Source: JAEUHO01 sp046350655 (lineage in GTDB: Bacteria; Planctomycetota; PLA2; JAEUHO01). Taken from it: a stretch of 64,000 bases of DNA. Below are positions 1 to 8,458 of the stretch, piece by piece. The first letter of the stretch is position 1. Every line of letters begins with the position of its first letter. Made by a program: the position numbers and the translations under genes. Under the pieces are notes generated by a model. That model did not search any database and had not been told where the DNA came from. It worked only from the letters and a program-made list of their open reading frames with translations. The stretch covers positions 186,001 to 250,000 of the forward strand of contig JAXMAB010000007.1 in NCBI GenBank assembly GCA_046350655.1. Reading direction: 5' to 3'.

Positions 1-1086
1 CTGATCCCGGCCGCGCGCGAGCTCTCCGACCTCTTCACGGTGCGCCGCCCGAGCGTCTTCCCCGACTACGCGGCCGACGCGATGATGCGCTTCGCCTACG
101 GCCTCTACTTCGCCCCGCAGACGTGGGTCCGCACGCGCCTCGCGCTCGCCGAGGCGCTCGAGCCGCGCCCGCGCGCCCTCGGCGCCGACGGCCGCGTCCA
201 CGTCCTCGACCTCGGCGCGGGCCTCGGCACGGCGGGCCTCGCGGCCGCCCACTTCCTGCGCACGCGGGCCGGCGCGACCTCCGTCCGCCTCGTCGCGGTC
301 GACCGCTCGTCGGCCGCGCTCTCGGCCCTCGCGGCGCAGGTCGCGTCGTCTCCCGACCTCGCGGGCGTCGACGTCGCGCCGGTCGTCGGCGACCTCGCGC
401 GCCTCGACGCGCTCCCCGCCGCCGCCGCGGGCCCGTTCGACCTGATCGTCGTCTCCTTCGCGCTGAACGAGGCCTTCCCGCCCGGCGACGACGCCGCCCC
501 CCGCGCCTGGCTCGCGTCCCTCGCGACGCGCCTCGCGCCGACGGGCGTGCTGCTCGTCGTGGAGCCCGCGCTCCACGCGACCGCGACCCGCCTGCGCACG
601 CTCGTCGCGCCCCTCGCCGAGGCGGGCACGCTCGCGGTGCTCGCGCCGGACCTCCACGGCCGCATCGCCGCGCCCCACCCCGACCCCCGCTTCGTCGACC
701 ACGAGGTCCGCCGCTGGGCCCTCCCCGAGAGCGTCAAGCGCGTCAACCGCATCCTGCGCCGCTCCCTCGACGAGCTCACGTTCGCCTTCGTCGCGCTCTC
801 CCCGACCGCCGCGCCCCCCTACCCCGACGCGCCGCGCCGCGTCCGCGTCACGTCGCCGTTCGGGCGGCTCAAGGGCCGCCGGGCCTTCACGTCCCTCGAC
901 ACGACCGGGGCCCGCCCCACGTTCGACCTCCTCGAGCGCACGCTCTCCGACGACGACGAGACCCGCGTCCGCGCCATCGAACGCGGCGACCACGTCGAGA
1001 TCCTCGACTGCCGGCCGCTCGGCGAGCCGGGCTGGTCGCGCCTCCCGGGCCCGGACGCCGTGCGGACGGCCTGGCACCCGCGCTGA
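1..1086 (+). CDS. Rsm22-like class I SAM-dependent methyltransferase, 5' end cut by window
   Basis: The reading frame is open from base 1 (LIPAARELSDLFT then the GTG at 40), so the gene very probably begins left of the window. A Rossmann methyltransferase core is clear: motif I VLDLGAGLGTAG about 70 residues in, an acidic LVAVDRS strand for the SAM ribose, and the DLIVVSFALNE strand. The N-terminal LSDLF...R..V....Y....M.RFAYGLYFAPQTW layout and the C-terminal basic RVRVTSPFGRLKGRR beta segment resemble Rsm22 (mitochondrial small-subunit assembly factor and bacterial homologues). The family's cysteine cluster between the methyltransferase core and tail is missing: only one Cys remains, near the C-terminus. 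It could instead be a divergent methyltransferase of another family. Target substrate unknown; ribosome assembly is an inference from family only. Confidence 0.6.
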   Translation: MIPAARELSDLFTVRRPSVFPDYAADAMMRFAYGLYFAPQTWVRTRLALAEALEPRPRALGADGRVHVLDLGAGLGTAGLAAAHFLRTRAGATSVRLVAVDRSSAALSALAAQVASSPDLAGVDVAPVVGDLARLDALPAAAAGPFDLIVVSFALNEAFPPGDDAAPRAWLASLATRLAPTGVLLVVEPALHATATRLRTLVAPLAEAGTLAVLAPDLHGRIAAPHPDPRFVDHEVRRWALPESVKRVNRILRRSLDELTFAFVALSPTAAPPYPDAPRRVRVTSPFGRLKGRRAFTSLDTTGARPTFDLLERTLSDDDETRVRAIERGDHVEILDCRPLGEPGWSRLPGPDAVRTAWHPR

Positions 1087-1119
1087 CGCGAGCGGCCCGG
1101 GGGGCCGGGACACAACCCC

Positions 1120-1167
1120 GGGTACGCGAGGCCCGGCCCGGGGCGGGGGTACGCAAGGCCCGGCCCG
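1120..1167 (+). repeat. Two tandem copies of the dispersed CGCGAGGCCCGG element
   Basis: The 12-base core CGCGAGGCCCGG is exact at 1125-1136, and a one-mismatch copy (CGCAAGGCCCGG) lies at 1152-1163; both are followed by CCCG. They sit between the methyltransferase gene and pepN, upstream of the likely pepN promoter. Confidence 0.85.
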
Positions 1168-1203
1168 ATGCGGCGCCGCCTCGGGTCGGGCCCGACGCGC
1201 GGG

Positions 1204-1209
1204 TACAGT
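1204..1209 (+). promoter_or_regulatory. Probable -10 (TACAGT) for pepN
   Basis: TACAGT matches the TA(C/G)NNT hexamer found before most genes here. It is 72 nt before the preferred ATG at 1282, so this transcript would have a normal leader. Confidence 0.4.
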
Positions 1210-1281
1210 CGGGCGCTTCGCCCGGGCCGCGGCGGATCTCTCCCCCATGGCCCTCCCCCCCCGGATCCGACGCTTCCCGCC

Positions 1282-3855
1282 ATGTGCCACCTCCACGCCG
1301 CCTCGTCGTCTCCCGCCCATGGTCGCGCCCACCTGACGAAGGTCGAGGCCCGCAAGCGCAAGGCCCAGGTCGGCCGGGTGGACTACGCCCTCGACCTCGA
1401 CCTCCGGGCCAAGTCGCCGACCTACCGCGGCAAGGTCACGGTGGACTTCGACCTCGTCGGCGCGCCCGAGGGCCTCTTCCTCGACTTCCAAGGCAAGCGG
1501 CTGCTGTCGGCCACGGTGAACGGCGAGGAGGCGGTCCTCGAGATCCGGAAGTTCCGCGTGGCGCTGCCGGCCGCGGCGCTCGTGAAGGGCCGCAACACGG
1601 TCGTGATCGAGTTCGAGAACCCGTTCGACAAGGACGGCTCGGGCCTCCACAAGGCCACGGACCCCGCGGACGGCCTCGAGTACGTGTTCAGCGACTGCGA
1701 GCCCTTCAACGCCAACCGCTTCTTCCCCTGCTTCGACCAGCCCGACCTCAAGGCGACCTACGCCGTGACGGTGACGGCGCCCTCGGACTGGGTCGTCGTC
1801 GCGAACGGCGTCGAGACGGCGCGCGAGGCGGCCGACGAGGGCCGCGCGCGGCACCGCTTCGCGCGCACCGCGCGGTTCTCGACCTACGTGATCGCGGTCT
1901 GCGCGGGCCCCTACAAGGTCTTCGAGGACCCGAAGGCCCGCATCCCGTCGCGGATCCTCGTGCGCCAGTCGATGGCGGCCTACGCCGACCAGGACGAGGT
2001 GTTCGAGCTCACGCGGCAGGGCTTCGACTTCTTCGAGGCGTACTTCGGCATCCCCTACCCGTACGGCAAGTACGACCAGGTGTTCGTGCCGGACTACAAC
2101 ATGGGCGCCATGGAGAACGTCGCGTGCGTCGTGCACAGCGACCGCCTCCTGTTCCGCCACGCCGCCACCGAGCGCGAGCGCCGCAACCGCGCCGTGACCG
2201 TGCTGCACGAGATGGCGCACATGTGGTTCGGCGACCTCGTGACGATGGAGTGGTGGGACGACCTCTGGCTCAACGAGTCGTTCGCCACGTACCTCGCGAC
2301 GCTCGCGATGGTGAAGGCCACGCGCTTCACCGACGGCTTCGAGGCGTTCCGCCAGGAGGAGAAGCGCTGGGCGTACTGGCAGGACGAGCTGCCGACCACG
2401 CACCCCATCGCGACCGAGGTCGCGGACACGGTGGACGCGTTCACCAACTTCGACGGCATCACCTACGGCAAGGGCGCGTCGGTCCTCAAGCAGCTGTCGT
2501 TCTACGTGGGCGAGGGCGCGTTCCGGGCGGGCGTGGCCGCGTACCTGCGCGCCAACGCGCACGGCAACGCGCGGCTCGCCGACTTCCTCGCCGCGATCGG
2601 CGAGGCCGCGGGCAAGGACCTCGGCGACTGGTCGAAGACGTGGCTGCGCACGTCGGGCGTGAACGGGCTCGTGCCCCACGTCCGCGTCGAGGACGGCAAG
2701 GTGCGCGAGGTGCGGATCACGCAGACGCCGGGCAACGGCGACGGCGTGCTTCGCCCCCACCGCGTGAAGGTGGCCGCTTTCGCGCTCGGACCGGGCGGCG
2801 ACCCCTTCCTCTCGCGCACGGCCGACGTGACGGTCGAGGGCGCCGAGGGCCGCGCCGACGGCCTCGTCGGCGTCGAGTCGCCGGCGTTCCTGCTCGTGAA
2901 CCACGAGGACCACGCCTACGCGAAGGCCTACCTCGACCCGGCGTCGCTGCGCTACGCCACCGAGAACCTCGAGCGGCTGCCGACGTCGTTCCTGCGGACC
3001 GAGGTGTGGTCCACCGTCTACATGATGGTGCGCGACGGCCAGGCCGCGCCCATGGCCTACGTCGACCTCTTCCTCGCGAAGGCCGGCCGCGAGACGAACG
3101 ACAAGCTCCTCTCCGCGCTGCACCGCAACGTCCGCTCGGTGCTCGACCTCTACCTCACCGACGCGCAGCGCGCGACGGCGGTCGAGGCGGTGCGCGCGCT
3201 CGCCGCGCAGCACCTGCCGCTCGCCCCCGCCGGGACCGACCTCCAGAAGGTCTGGTTCGACGTCATGTCGTCGACGTCGGAGACGCCGGCGGCCCTCGAC
3301 CGGCTGCTCGCGTTCCTCGACGGCAAGGAGAACGTCGAAGGCCTCGTGCTCGACCCCGAGCGCCGCTGGGGCCTCGTGACGCGCCTGTCGGCCTTCGGGC
3401 ACCCGAAGGCGGCGGCGGTCCTCGAGCGCGAGAAGCTCTCCGACCGCAGCGAGCGCGCCGAGCGCGCGGCCTTCCGCGCCCGCGTGGCGTCGCCCGACGC
3501 GACGTCGAAGTCGGAGGTCTGGGTGCGGTTCAAGGGCGACGCGGGCGACCGCCTCGACCTGCTCCGCGAGGGCATGGGCGCGTTCTACTGGCCCCACCAG
3601 CGCGAGCTGCTGCGCCCGTTCGCGGCGCGGTTCTTCGACGAGGTGGGCGCGGTCGCGGCCGAGAAGGACCTCCACTTCGGGCAGGCGTTCGTCATGAACC
3701 TCTTCCCGGGCCTCCTCGTCGAGCGTTCGACGCTCGAGCAGTCGAAGGCGTTCCTCGCCTCCCGCCAAGACCTCCCCGCCCACGTCCGCCGCGGCCTCCT
3801 CGAACGCCAGGCCGAGATCGAGCGCGCGCTCAACGTCCGCGGCGCGACGGCCTGA
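1282..3855 (+). CDS. pepN: Aminopeptidase N (M1 family zinc metallopeptidase)
   Basis: An M1 aminopeptidase that would remove N-terminal residues from peptides in the cytoplasm; no signal peptide is seen. The exopeptidase motif GAMEN is near residue 275, the zinc site HEMAH..WFGDL near residue 309, and the third zinc ligand in NESFATYL about 20 residues later. The N-terminal beta domain (GLHKATDPADG...FDQPDLKATY) resembles actinobacterial PepN more than the E. coli type, and the 857-residue length is normal. The C-terminal ERAP1-like helical domain is complete. The frame is open upstream to 1168, but that stretch encodes dispersed repeat and low-complexity sequence, so ATG 1282 is preferred. 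The next gene starts 10 nt after the stop. Confidence 0.93.
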   Translation: MCHLHAASSSPAHGRAHLTKVEARKRKAQVGRVDYALDLDLRAKSPTYRGKVTVDFDLVGAPEGLFLDFQGKRLLSATVNGEEAVLEIRKFRVALPAAALVKGRNTVVIEFENPFDKDGSGLHKATDPADGLEYVFSDCEPFNANRFFPCFDQPDLKATYAVTVTAPSDWVVVANGVETAREAADEGRARHRFARTARFSTYVIAVCAGPYKVFEDPKARIPSRILVRQSMAAYADQDEVFELTRQGFDFFEAYFGIPYPYGKYDQVFVPDYNMGAMENVACVVHSDRLLFRHAATERERRNRAVTVLHEMAHMWFGDLVTMEWWDDLWLNESFATYLATLAMVKATRFTDGFEAFRQEEKRWAYWQDELPTTHPIATEVADTVDAFTNFDGITYGKGASVLKQLSFYVGEGAFRAGVAAYLRANAHGNARLADFLAAIGEAAGKDLGDWSKTWLRTSGVNGLVPHVRVEDGKVREVRITQTPGNGDGVLRPHRVKVAAFALGPGGDPFLSRTADVTVEGAEGRADGLVGVESPAFLLVNHEDHAYAKAYLDPASLRYATENLERLPTSFLRTEVWSTVYMMVRDGQAAPMAYVDLFLAKAGRETNDKLLSALHRNVRSVLDLYLTDAQRATAVEAVRALAAQHLPLAPAGTDLQKVWFDVMSSTSETPAALDRLLAFLDGKENVEGLVLDPERRWGLVTRLSAFGHPKAAAVLEREKLSDRSERAERAAFRARVASPDATSKSEVWVRFKGDAGDRLDLLREGMGAFYWPHQRELLRPFAARFFDEVGAVAAEKDLHFGQAFVMNLFPGLLVERSTLEQSKAFLASRQDLPAHVRRGLLERQAEIERALNVRGATA

Positions 3856-3865
3856 CGCCCCGCCC

Positions 3866-4573
3866 GTGCCCACGCCGACGGGCCCGCTCCGTGCCGCTCT
3901 TCGCGCACTGCGGGTCGCCGGCGGTCTCGTCCTCTGGTTGCTGACGCTGCTGTTCGTCGCGACGCTGGTGGACATCGTCCATCGAGGTCCCCGGTACAGT
4001 TCCTACGAACTCGTGTTCGTGGTCGCCGTCGGGGGGCTCTGCTTCGCCGGCGGCGCGGCGCTGTTGCGGCCGACCCTCATGCGTCTCCGCGCGGCAGAGT
4101 CGGGCGGGTCGGCCGCGGATCGGCCACGGCCCCGGATCCTCGACGACGCCCGGCGCCGCCCGGGAGCCTTCTGCTGGCGCGGCGAGGTCGGCGCGGCCGA
4201 CCGCGAGCGGATCCGCGCATGGCTCGGGCCCGAGCGCCCGCTCCCCGACGACCTCTGGCGCCTCCTCGGCGCGACCGGCGGCGGGATGTACTTCGAGTCG
4301 GAGTCGCTGCTCTCGCTCGCGCCGAACGCGGCGGACGACGACCCGTGGGACCCCATCGACGAGATCAACGCGCACTTCTGGTCTGCGGGGATGCCACGTT
4401 CGTGGGTCGCGTTCTCGATCGGCGCCGGGATCGCGGTCGTGGACGCGGCGACGGGCACGTACCTGGACGTGGACGGGAAGGCGTGGACCGTCCGCTCGCG
4501 GCACACGACGCTCGACGCGTGGTACGTCGCGGTCCCGCGCGTGGCGTTCGGCCGGAAGTACGGGCTCGGCTGA
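3866..4573 (+). CDS. Membrane protein with SMI1/KNR4-like domain
   Basis: 235 residues with a GTG start 10 nt after pepN, so probably co-transcribed. Two hydrophobic helices (about residues 15-35 and 45-65) are followed by a short linker and a soluble domain of about 150 residues. In that domain ERIRAWLG...LPDDLWRLLGATGGG..FES, then PWDPIDEINAHF and VAFSIGAGIAVVDAATG, follow the order seen in SMI1/KNR4 (SUKH) proteins: helix, 'P.d...ll...nGg', then acidic strands. SUKH proteins are often immunity proteins against contact-dependent or polymorphic toxins, but no toxin gene lies nearby. The family call is by eye and moderate; a generic membrane protein of unknown role is the alternative. Confidence 0.55.
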   Translation: MPTPTGPLRAALRALRVAGGLVLWLLTLLFVATLVDIVHRGPRYSSYELVFVVAVGGLCFAGGAALLRPTLMRLRAAESGGSAADRPRPRILDDARRRPGAFCWRGEVGAADRERIRAWLGPERPLPDDLWRLLGATGGGMYFESESLLSLAPNAADDDPWDPIDEINAHFWSAGMPRSWVAFSIGAGIAVVDAATGTYLDVDGKAWTVRSRHTTLDAWYVAVPRVAFGRKYGLG

Positions 4574-4613
4574 ACGCACGTCGCCGCCGCGCCACGGCCA
4601 GTCCCCGCCCGCC

Positions 4614-5126
4614 TCAGACCCCCGACAGGCCCGTCGGGTCCTCGACGTCGGCGTAGGCGGGCGAGCACTCGTCGAAGAGGATCGCGTGGAGCGCCCGCAG
4701 CGCGTGCGCGGCGTGCTCGCCCGCGCGGCCGCGGAGCGCCATCCGCCACGCCCACGCCGCCGCCCCGAAGTCGCCCGCGTCGAACGCGGCGAGCCCCTCG
4801 CCGACGTCCACGTGGACGGTCGCGAGGTCGCGCGCGAGCGAGCGGGCCTCGGCGGGCGCGTCCTCGTAGGGCTCGAACATCCCGTGGTAGGCGTCGCGCT
4901 CGGCGAGCACGGCGCGCAGCGCGTCCTCGGGCGAGGCGGGCCTCGCGTACGTCTCGCCCTCGGGCTCCGACGTCGGCAGGTCGATCCCGAGCAGGTACAG
5001 CCGCGCGAGGTGCCGTGCCGCGTGCCCGACGAACGGGAGCCACGTCGTGGGCGTGGCCCCGTCGACCGACGCGAGATAGGCCCGCGCGGCCTCGGCGAAC
5101 GCGGCGACGGCGGCGGGGACGGCCAT
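4614..5126 (-). CDS. DUF5063 family protein
   Basis: 170 residues, soluble and all-helical. The pattern of an N-terminal helix, WLPFVGHAARHLARLYLLGIDLP, a polar linker and long paired helices (DLATVHVDVGEGLAAFDAGD...AAWAWRMALRGRAGEHAAHALRALH) matches the DUF5063 family, whose function is unknown. ATG 5126 is chosen because the protein pattern starts there and a TAGACT hexamer lies 25 nt upstream. The gene is divergent from the uvrA-like gene and converges on the SMI1-like gene. The segment YARPASPED is encoded by a one-mismatch copy of the dispersed repeat core (4936-4947), possibly by chance. Confidence 0.7.
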   Translation of the reverse strand: MAVPAAVAAFAEAARAYLASVDGATPTTWLPFVGHAARHLARLYLLGIDLPTSEPEGETYARPASPEDALRAVLAERDAYHGMFEPYEDAPAEARSLARDLATVHVDVGEGLAAFDAGDFGAAAWAWRMALRGRAGEHAAHALRALHAILFDECSPAYADVEDPTGLSGV

Positions 5127-5151
5127 GGGACGCTCCGTGGGACGGCGGCGG

Positions 5152-5157
5152 AGTCTA
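5152..5157 (-). promoter_or_regulatory. Probable -10 (TAGACT) for the DUF5063 gene
   Basis: On the minus strand TAGACT lies 25 nt before ATG 5126. It is back to back with the uvrA-like promoter at 5196-5201 in a shared divergent region. Confidence 0.45.
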
Positions 5158-5195
5158 CCGGCGCGCCGTCCCGGGGCCTCCCGTGGCCCCCGCGG

Positions 5196-5201
5196 TACCG
5201 T
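5196..5201 (+). promoter_or_regulatory. -10 element (TACCGT) of a leaderless uvrA-like mRNA
   Basis: TACCGT ends 6 nt before GTG 5208, so transcription would begin at or next to the start codon. No Shine-Dalgarno sequence is visible. Confidence 0.55.
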
Positions 5202-5207
5202 GGCGCC

Positions 5208-7931
5208 GTGCCCTCCATCCAGGTCCGCGGCGCGCGGACCCACCACCTCCAGAACCTCGACCTCGACCTCCCGCGCGACGCGTGGACGGTCGTGTGCGGG
5301 GTCAGCGGCTCGGGGAAGTCGTCGCTCGTCCTTGACACGCTGGGCGCCGAGTCGTGCCGCCGCTTCCTCGGCACCCTCGAACGCGCGGGGGCCGCCGAGG
5401 GCCTCGTCCGCCCCGACGTGGACCGCGTGGACGGCCTGCCGCCGGCGGTCCTCGCGGGCTTCGACGGCCGCGCCCCCGGCCCCCGCGAGACCCTCGCCTC
5501 GGTCGCCGACGTCCTCGACGGCCTGCGCACGCTCTGGGCGCGCACCGCCGTCCCCCACTGCCCGGCCTGCGGCCGCGCCGTCGCCGCCGTCGCGCCCGAG
5601 AAGGTGATCGAGACGCTGCTCGCGCGCCCCGCGGGCACGCGCGTCGTCCTGCTCGCGCCGCGCGGCACGGGCCCGGACGCGCTGGCCGCCGCGCGCCGCG
5701 ACGGGTACGTCCGCGTCCGCGTCGGCGGCGTGCTCGCCCGCCTCGACGAGACGCCCGCGCCGGAGGCCGCGCCCGACGCGCGCGTCGAGGTCGTCGTCGA
5801 CCGCCTCGTCGTGCGCCCCGACGCCCGCGTGCGGTTCGCCGACAGCGTGGACCAGGGCTTCCGCACCGGCGGCGGCGTCCTCACGGCGCTCGTCGAGCCG
5901 CCCGCGGGCGCCCCGGGAGCCACGGCAGGCGCCGCGGCGGCCGCGGAGGAGATCGCGTTCGCCGACCGGCCGTTCTGCGCCGCGTGCGGCCTCGCGTACC
6001 CCCCGCTGGCGCCGGGCCTCTTCTCGGCCAACGGCCCCGCCGGCGCCTGCCCCGCGTGCCAGGGCCTCGGGTCGGTGCCGCGCCTCGACCCCGAGCGGGT
6101 CCTCCCGCGCGACGAACGCCTCTCGCGCGCCCGCGCGCGCGTGCTCGCCGCGATCGCGAAGGCCGACCGCGCCGACGCCGCCCGGGCCTTCGGGCGCGCG
6201 ATGGCCGCCGCGACCCTCGAGGGCCGCGACCGCGTGGCCGCGCTGCCCGAGGCCGCCCGCCGCCGCCTCCTCGGCGACGCGAAGAAGCCCGGCCTCCTCG
6301 CCTGGCTCGAGGCGCGCGACCGCTGGGCCCCGTTCGCGACCGAGCGGCCCTGCGACGCGTGCGCGGGCCGCCGCCTCGCGCCGTTCCCCGCCGCCGCCCG
6401 CGTCGAGGGCACGACGCTGCCCGACCTCCTCGCGGGCTCCGTCGCCGACGCGGCCCCGCGGCTCGCGGGCCTCGCGCTCCGCGGCGCCGAGGGCGCGCTC
6501 GCGCGCCCCGTCCGCGACGACCTCGTCGCGCGCCTCCGCTTCCTCGCCGACGTCGGCCTCGGCTACGTCGACCTCGGCCGCCCCGCCGCCGCGCTCTCCG
6601 GCGGCGAGCTGCGCCGCGCGCGCCTCGCCGCGGCTTGCGCCGCCCGCATGAGCGGCCTCCTCTTCCTCCTCGACGAGCCCACCATGGGCCTCCACCCGGC
6701 CGACCGCGGCGCCCTGCGCACGCGCCTGCGCGCGCTCACCGCCGAGGGCAACACGGTCATCTGCGTCGAACACGACCCCGCGGTGCTGCGCGAGGCCGAC
6801 CACGTCGTCGAGCTCGGGCCCGGCGCGGGCGTCGACGGCGGCCGCATCCTCGCGCAGGGCCCGGCCGCCGACGTGCTCGCGGCGGGCCCGGCCCCCATCG
6901 CCCGCGCGCTCCTCGGCCCCCCCGTGGCGCCGCGCGCGGCCCCGCGCCACCCGGGCGCGATCCGCGTCGTCGGAGCGAAGGCCCGCACGCTCGCAGGGGT
7001 CGCGGCGTCGTTCGCCGCGCCGGGCCTCACCTGCGTCACGGGCGTCTCGGGCGCGGGGAAGAGCACGCTCGTCCTCGAGGTGCTGGCGCCCGCCGCGCGC
7101 GCCGTGCTCGCGCGCGCCCCCTTCCCGTCGCACCTCCTCGACGCGCTCGAGGGCTTCGACGGCTTCGACCGCGTCAGCGTCTCCGAGGGCGCGCCGTCGC
7201 GCCACCCGCGGGCGAGCGCCGGCAGCGTGCTCGGCGTGCTCGCGCCCCTGCGCGACCTCTTCGCCGCGACCGTCGAGGCGCGCGCCCGCGGGCTGACCGC
7301 CGCGCGGTTCTCGACGGCCGTCCCCGGCGGCCGGTGCGAGGCGTGCCGCGGGCTCGGCCGCCGCGCCGTGCGCCTGCGCCACCTGCCCGAGCTGGCGGCC
7401 CCGTGCGACGTGTGCGAGGGCCGGCGGTTCCGCCGCGACGTCCTCGACGTGCGCGTGAAGGGCCTGTCGTTCGCCGACGTCCTCGACCTCCCCCTCGGCC
7501 GCGCGGCCGACGTCTTCCGCGACCTCGAGGGCGTGGGCCGCCCGCTGCGCGCCGCGACCGACGTGGGCCTCGGCTACGTCCCGCTCGGCGAGGCGACCGA
7601 GCGCGTCTCCGGCGGCGAGGCCCTCCGCCTGCGCCTCGCCGCCGCCCTCGGCCGCGCGGGCCGCGCGCGCACGCTCTACCTCCTCGACGAGCCGTGCGCG
7701 GGCCTCCACCCCGCCGACGTCGCCCACCTCGCCCGCGTCCTCCTCCGCCTCACCGAGGGCGGCGACGCGGTCGTGGCCGTCGAGCACCATCCGGACCTGA
7801 TCCGTCTCGCGGACCACGTCGTCGATTTGGGCCCCGGCGCCGGCCCGGCCGGCGGCCGGCTCGTGGTCGAGGGCCCGCCGGCCGTCGTGGCCCGCCACAG
7901 GACGTCGGCCACGGCCCGCGCCCTGCGCTGA
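5208..7931 (+). CDS. uvrA: Excinuclease ABC subunit A-like ATPase (compact UvrA)
   Basis: 907 residues with two ABC ATPase halves in UvrA order. First half: Walker A GVSGSGKSSLVLD near residue 30, signature LSGGELRRARLA, Walker B LLFLLDEPTMGLHP. Second half: GVSGAGKSTLVLE, VSGGEALRLRLA and LYLLDEPCAGLHP. CxxC pairs for the UvrA zinc modules are present (CPACGRAV; CAACGLAYPP...CPACQGLG; CEACRGLG...CDVCEGRR). UvrA recognises bulky DNA lesions and loads UvrB in nucleotide excision repair. The length is slightly short (E. coli UvrA 940), the second signature is VSGGEALRLRLA rather than the canonical LSGGEAQRVKLA, and no uvrB/uvrC is near, so it may be a second, UvrA2-type paralogue rather than the housekeeping protein. 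GTG 5208 is chosen because the conserved IQVRGARTHHLQN strand follows it and a -10 lies 6 nt upstream. Confidence 0.85.
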   Translation: MPSIQVRGARTHHLQNLDLDLPRDAWTVVCGVSGSGKSSLVLDTLGAESCRRFLGTLERAGAAEGLVRPDVDRVDGLPPAVLAGFDGRAPGPRETLASVADVLDGLRTLWARTAVPHCPACGRAVAAVAPEKVIETLLARPAGTRVVLLAPRGTGPDALAAARRDGYVRVRVGGVLARLDETPAPEAAPDARVEVVVDRLVVRPDARVRFADSVDQGFRTGGGVLTALVEPPAGAPGATAGAAAAAEEIAFADRPFCAACGLAYPPLAPGLFSANGPAGACPACQGLGSVPRLDPERVLPRDERLSRARARVLAAIAKADRADAARAFGRAMAAATLEGRDRVAALPEAARRRLLGDAKKPGLLAWLEARDRWAPFATERPCDACAGRRLAPFPAAARVEGTTLPDLLAGSVADAAPRLAGLALRGAEGALARPVRDDLVARLRFLADVGLGYVDLGRPAAALSGGELRRARLAAACAARMSGLLFLLDEPTMGLHPADRGALRTRLRALTAEGNTVICVEHDPAVLREADHVVELGPGAGVDGGRILAQGPAADVLAAGPAPIARALLGPPVAPRAAPRHPGAIRVVGAKARTLAGVAASFAAPGLTCVTGVSGAGKSTLVLEVLAPAARAVLARAPFPSHLLDALEGFDGFDRVSVSEGAPSRHPRASAGSVLGVLAPLRDLFAATVEARARGLTAARFSTAVPGGRCEACRGLGRRAVRLRHLPELAAPCDVCEGRRFRRDVLDVRVKGLSFADVLDLPLGRAADVFRDLEGVGRPLRAATDVGLGYVPLGEATERVSGGEALRLRLAAALGRAGRARTLYLLDEPCAGLHPADVAHLARVLLRLTEGGDAVVAVEHHPDLIRLADHVVDLGPGAGPAGGRLVVEGPPAVVARHRTSATARALR

Positions 7932-7959
7932 TCCCCCTGCGCCGAACCGCCCGGCGGGC

Positions 7960-7965
7960 TAGACT
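7960..7965 (+). promoter_or_regulatory. -10 element (TAGACT) of a leaderless usp mRNA
   Basis: TAGACT is followed by six bases (GGGGGC) and then ATG 7972. Confidence 0.6.
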
Positions 7966-7971
7966 GGGGGC

Positions 7972-8430
7972 ATGGCCTGGAAGAAGATCCTCGTCACGAC
8001 GGACCTCAGCGGCTTCGCCCACCGCGGCGTCGTGCGCGCGGCCGAGGTGGCGCGGACGGCCGGCGCCCGCGTGCGCATCGTCTTCGTCGTGGAGAAGCTG
8101 TTCTTCCCGCCGCTCCCGATGGCGCCGTCGGCGCCGGTCTCGTTCCGCGGCGAGGGCGACATCCTCGGCGAGGCCGTCTCGTACGGCCAGGCGAAGCTCG
8201 AGGAGCTCAAGGCCACCCACTTCGCGGGCCTCGACGTCGATACGAAGGTCGTCGTCGCGGCGGGCGCCGCCGCGGGCCTCCTCGACGCCATCGAGGACTG
8301 GAAGCCCGACCTCGTCGTGCTCGCGAGCCACGGCCGCAGCGGCGTGATGCACCTCCTCCTCGGCTCCACCACCGAGAAGGTCGCGCGCCACGCGCCCTGC
8401 GAGGTCCTGATCGTCCGCTCGAAAGCCTGA
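7972..8430 (+). CDS. Universal stress protein (UspA family)
   Basis: 152 residues, one Usp domain. The N-terminal KKILVTTDLSG strand, the VVLASHGRSG strand-loop and the ATP-binding glycine pattern GRSGVMHLLLGSTTEKV (G-2x-G-9x-G-S/T form) point to the ATP-binding UspA subclass, followed by the usual C-terminal strand CEVLIVRSK. Usp proteins are cytoplasmic dimers that support stress survival. The gene has its own leaderless-type promoter and converges on lpxB, with a hairpin that contains both stop codons. Confidence 0.93.
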   Translation: MAWKKILVTTDLSGFAHRGVVRAAEVARTAGARVRIVFVVEKLFFPPLPMAPSAPVSFRGEGDILGEAVSYGQAKLEELKATHFAGLDVDTKVVVAAGAAAGLLDAIEDWKPDLVVLASHGRSGVMHLLLGSTTEKVARHAPCEVLIVRSKA

Positions 8431-8458
8431 AGCGGGGCCCGAAGCGGGGCCCTCAGGC
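8425..8458. terminator. Bidirectional hairpin built from both convergent stop codons
   Basis: GCCTGA (8425-8430, carrying the usp TGA) pairs with TCAGGC (8453-8458, carrying the lpxB stop on the other strand), and inside it GGGCCC pairs with GGGCCC around a GAAGCG loop; AGCG is a bulge. There is no U-tract, as expected at this GC content. Confidence 0.55.

Noticed and set aside
1168..1281. An upstream extension of pepN
   Set aside because: Open in frame but follows directly on two dispersed repeats and encodes low-complexity sequence; the family match starts near ATG 1282.
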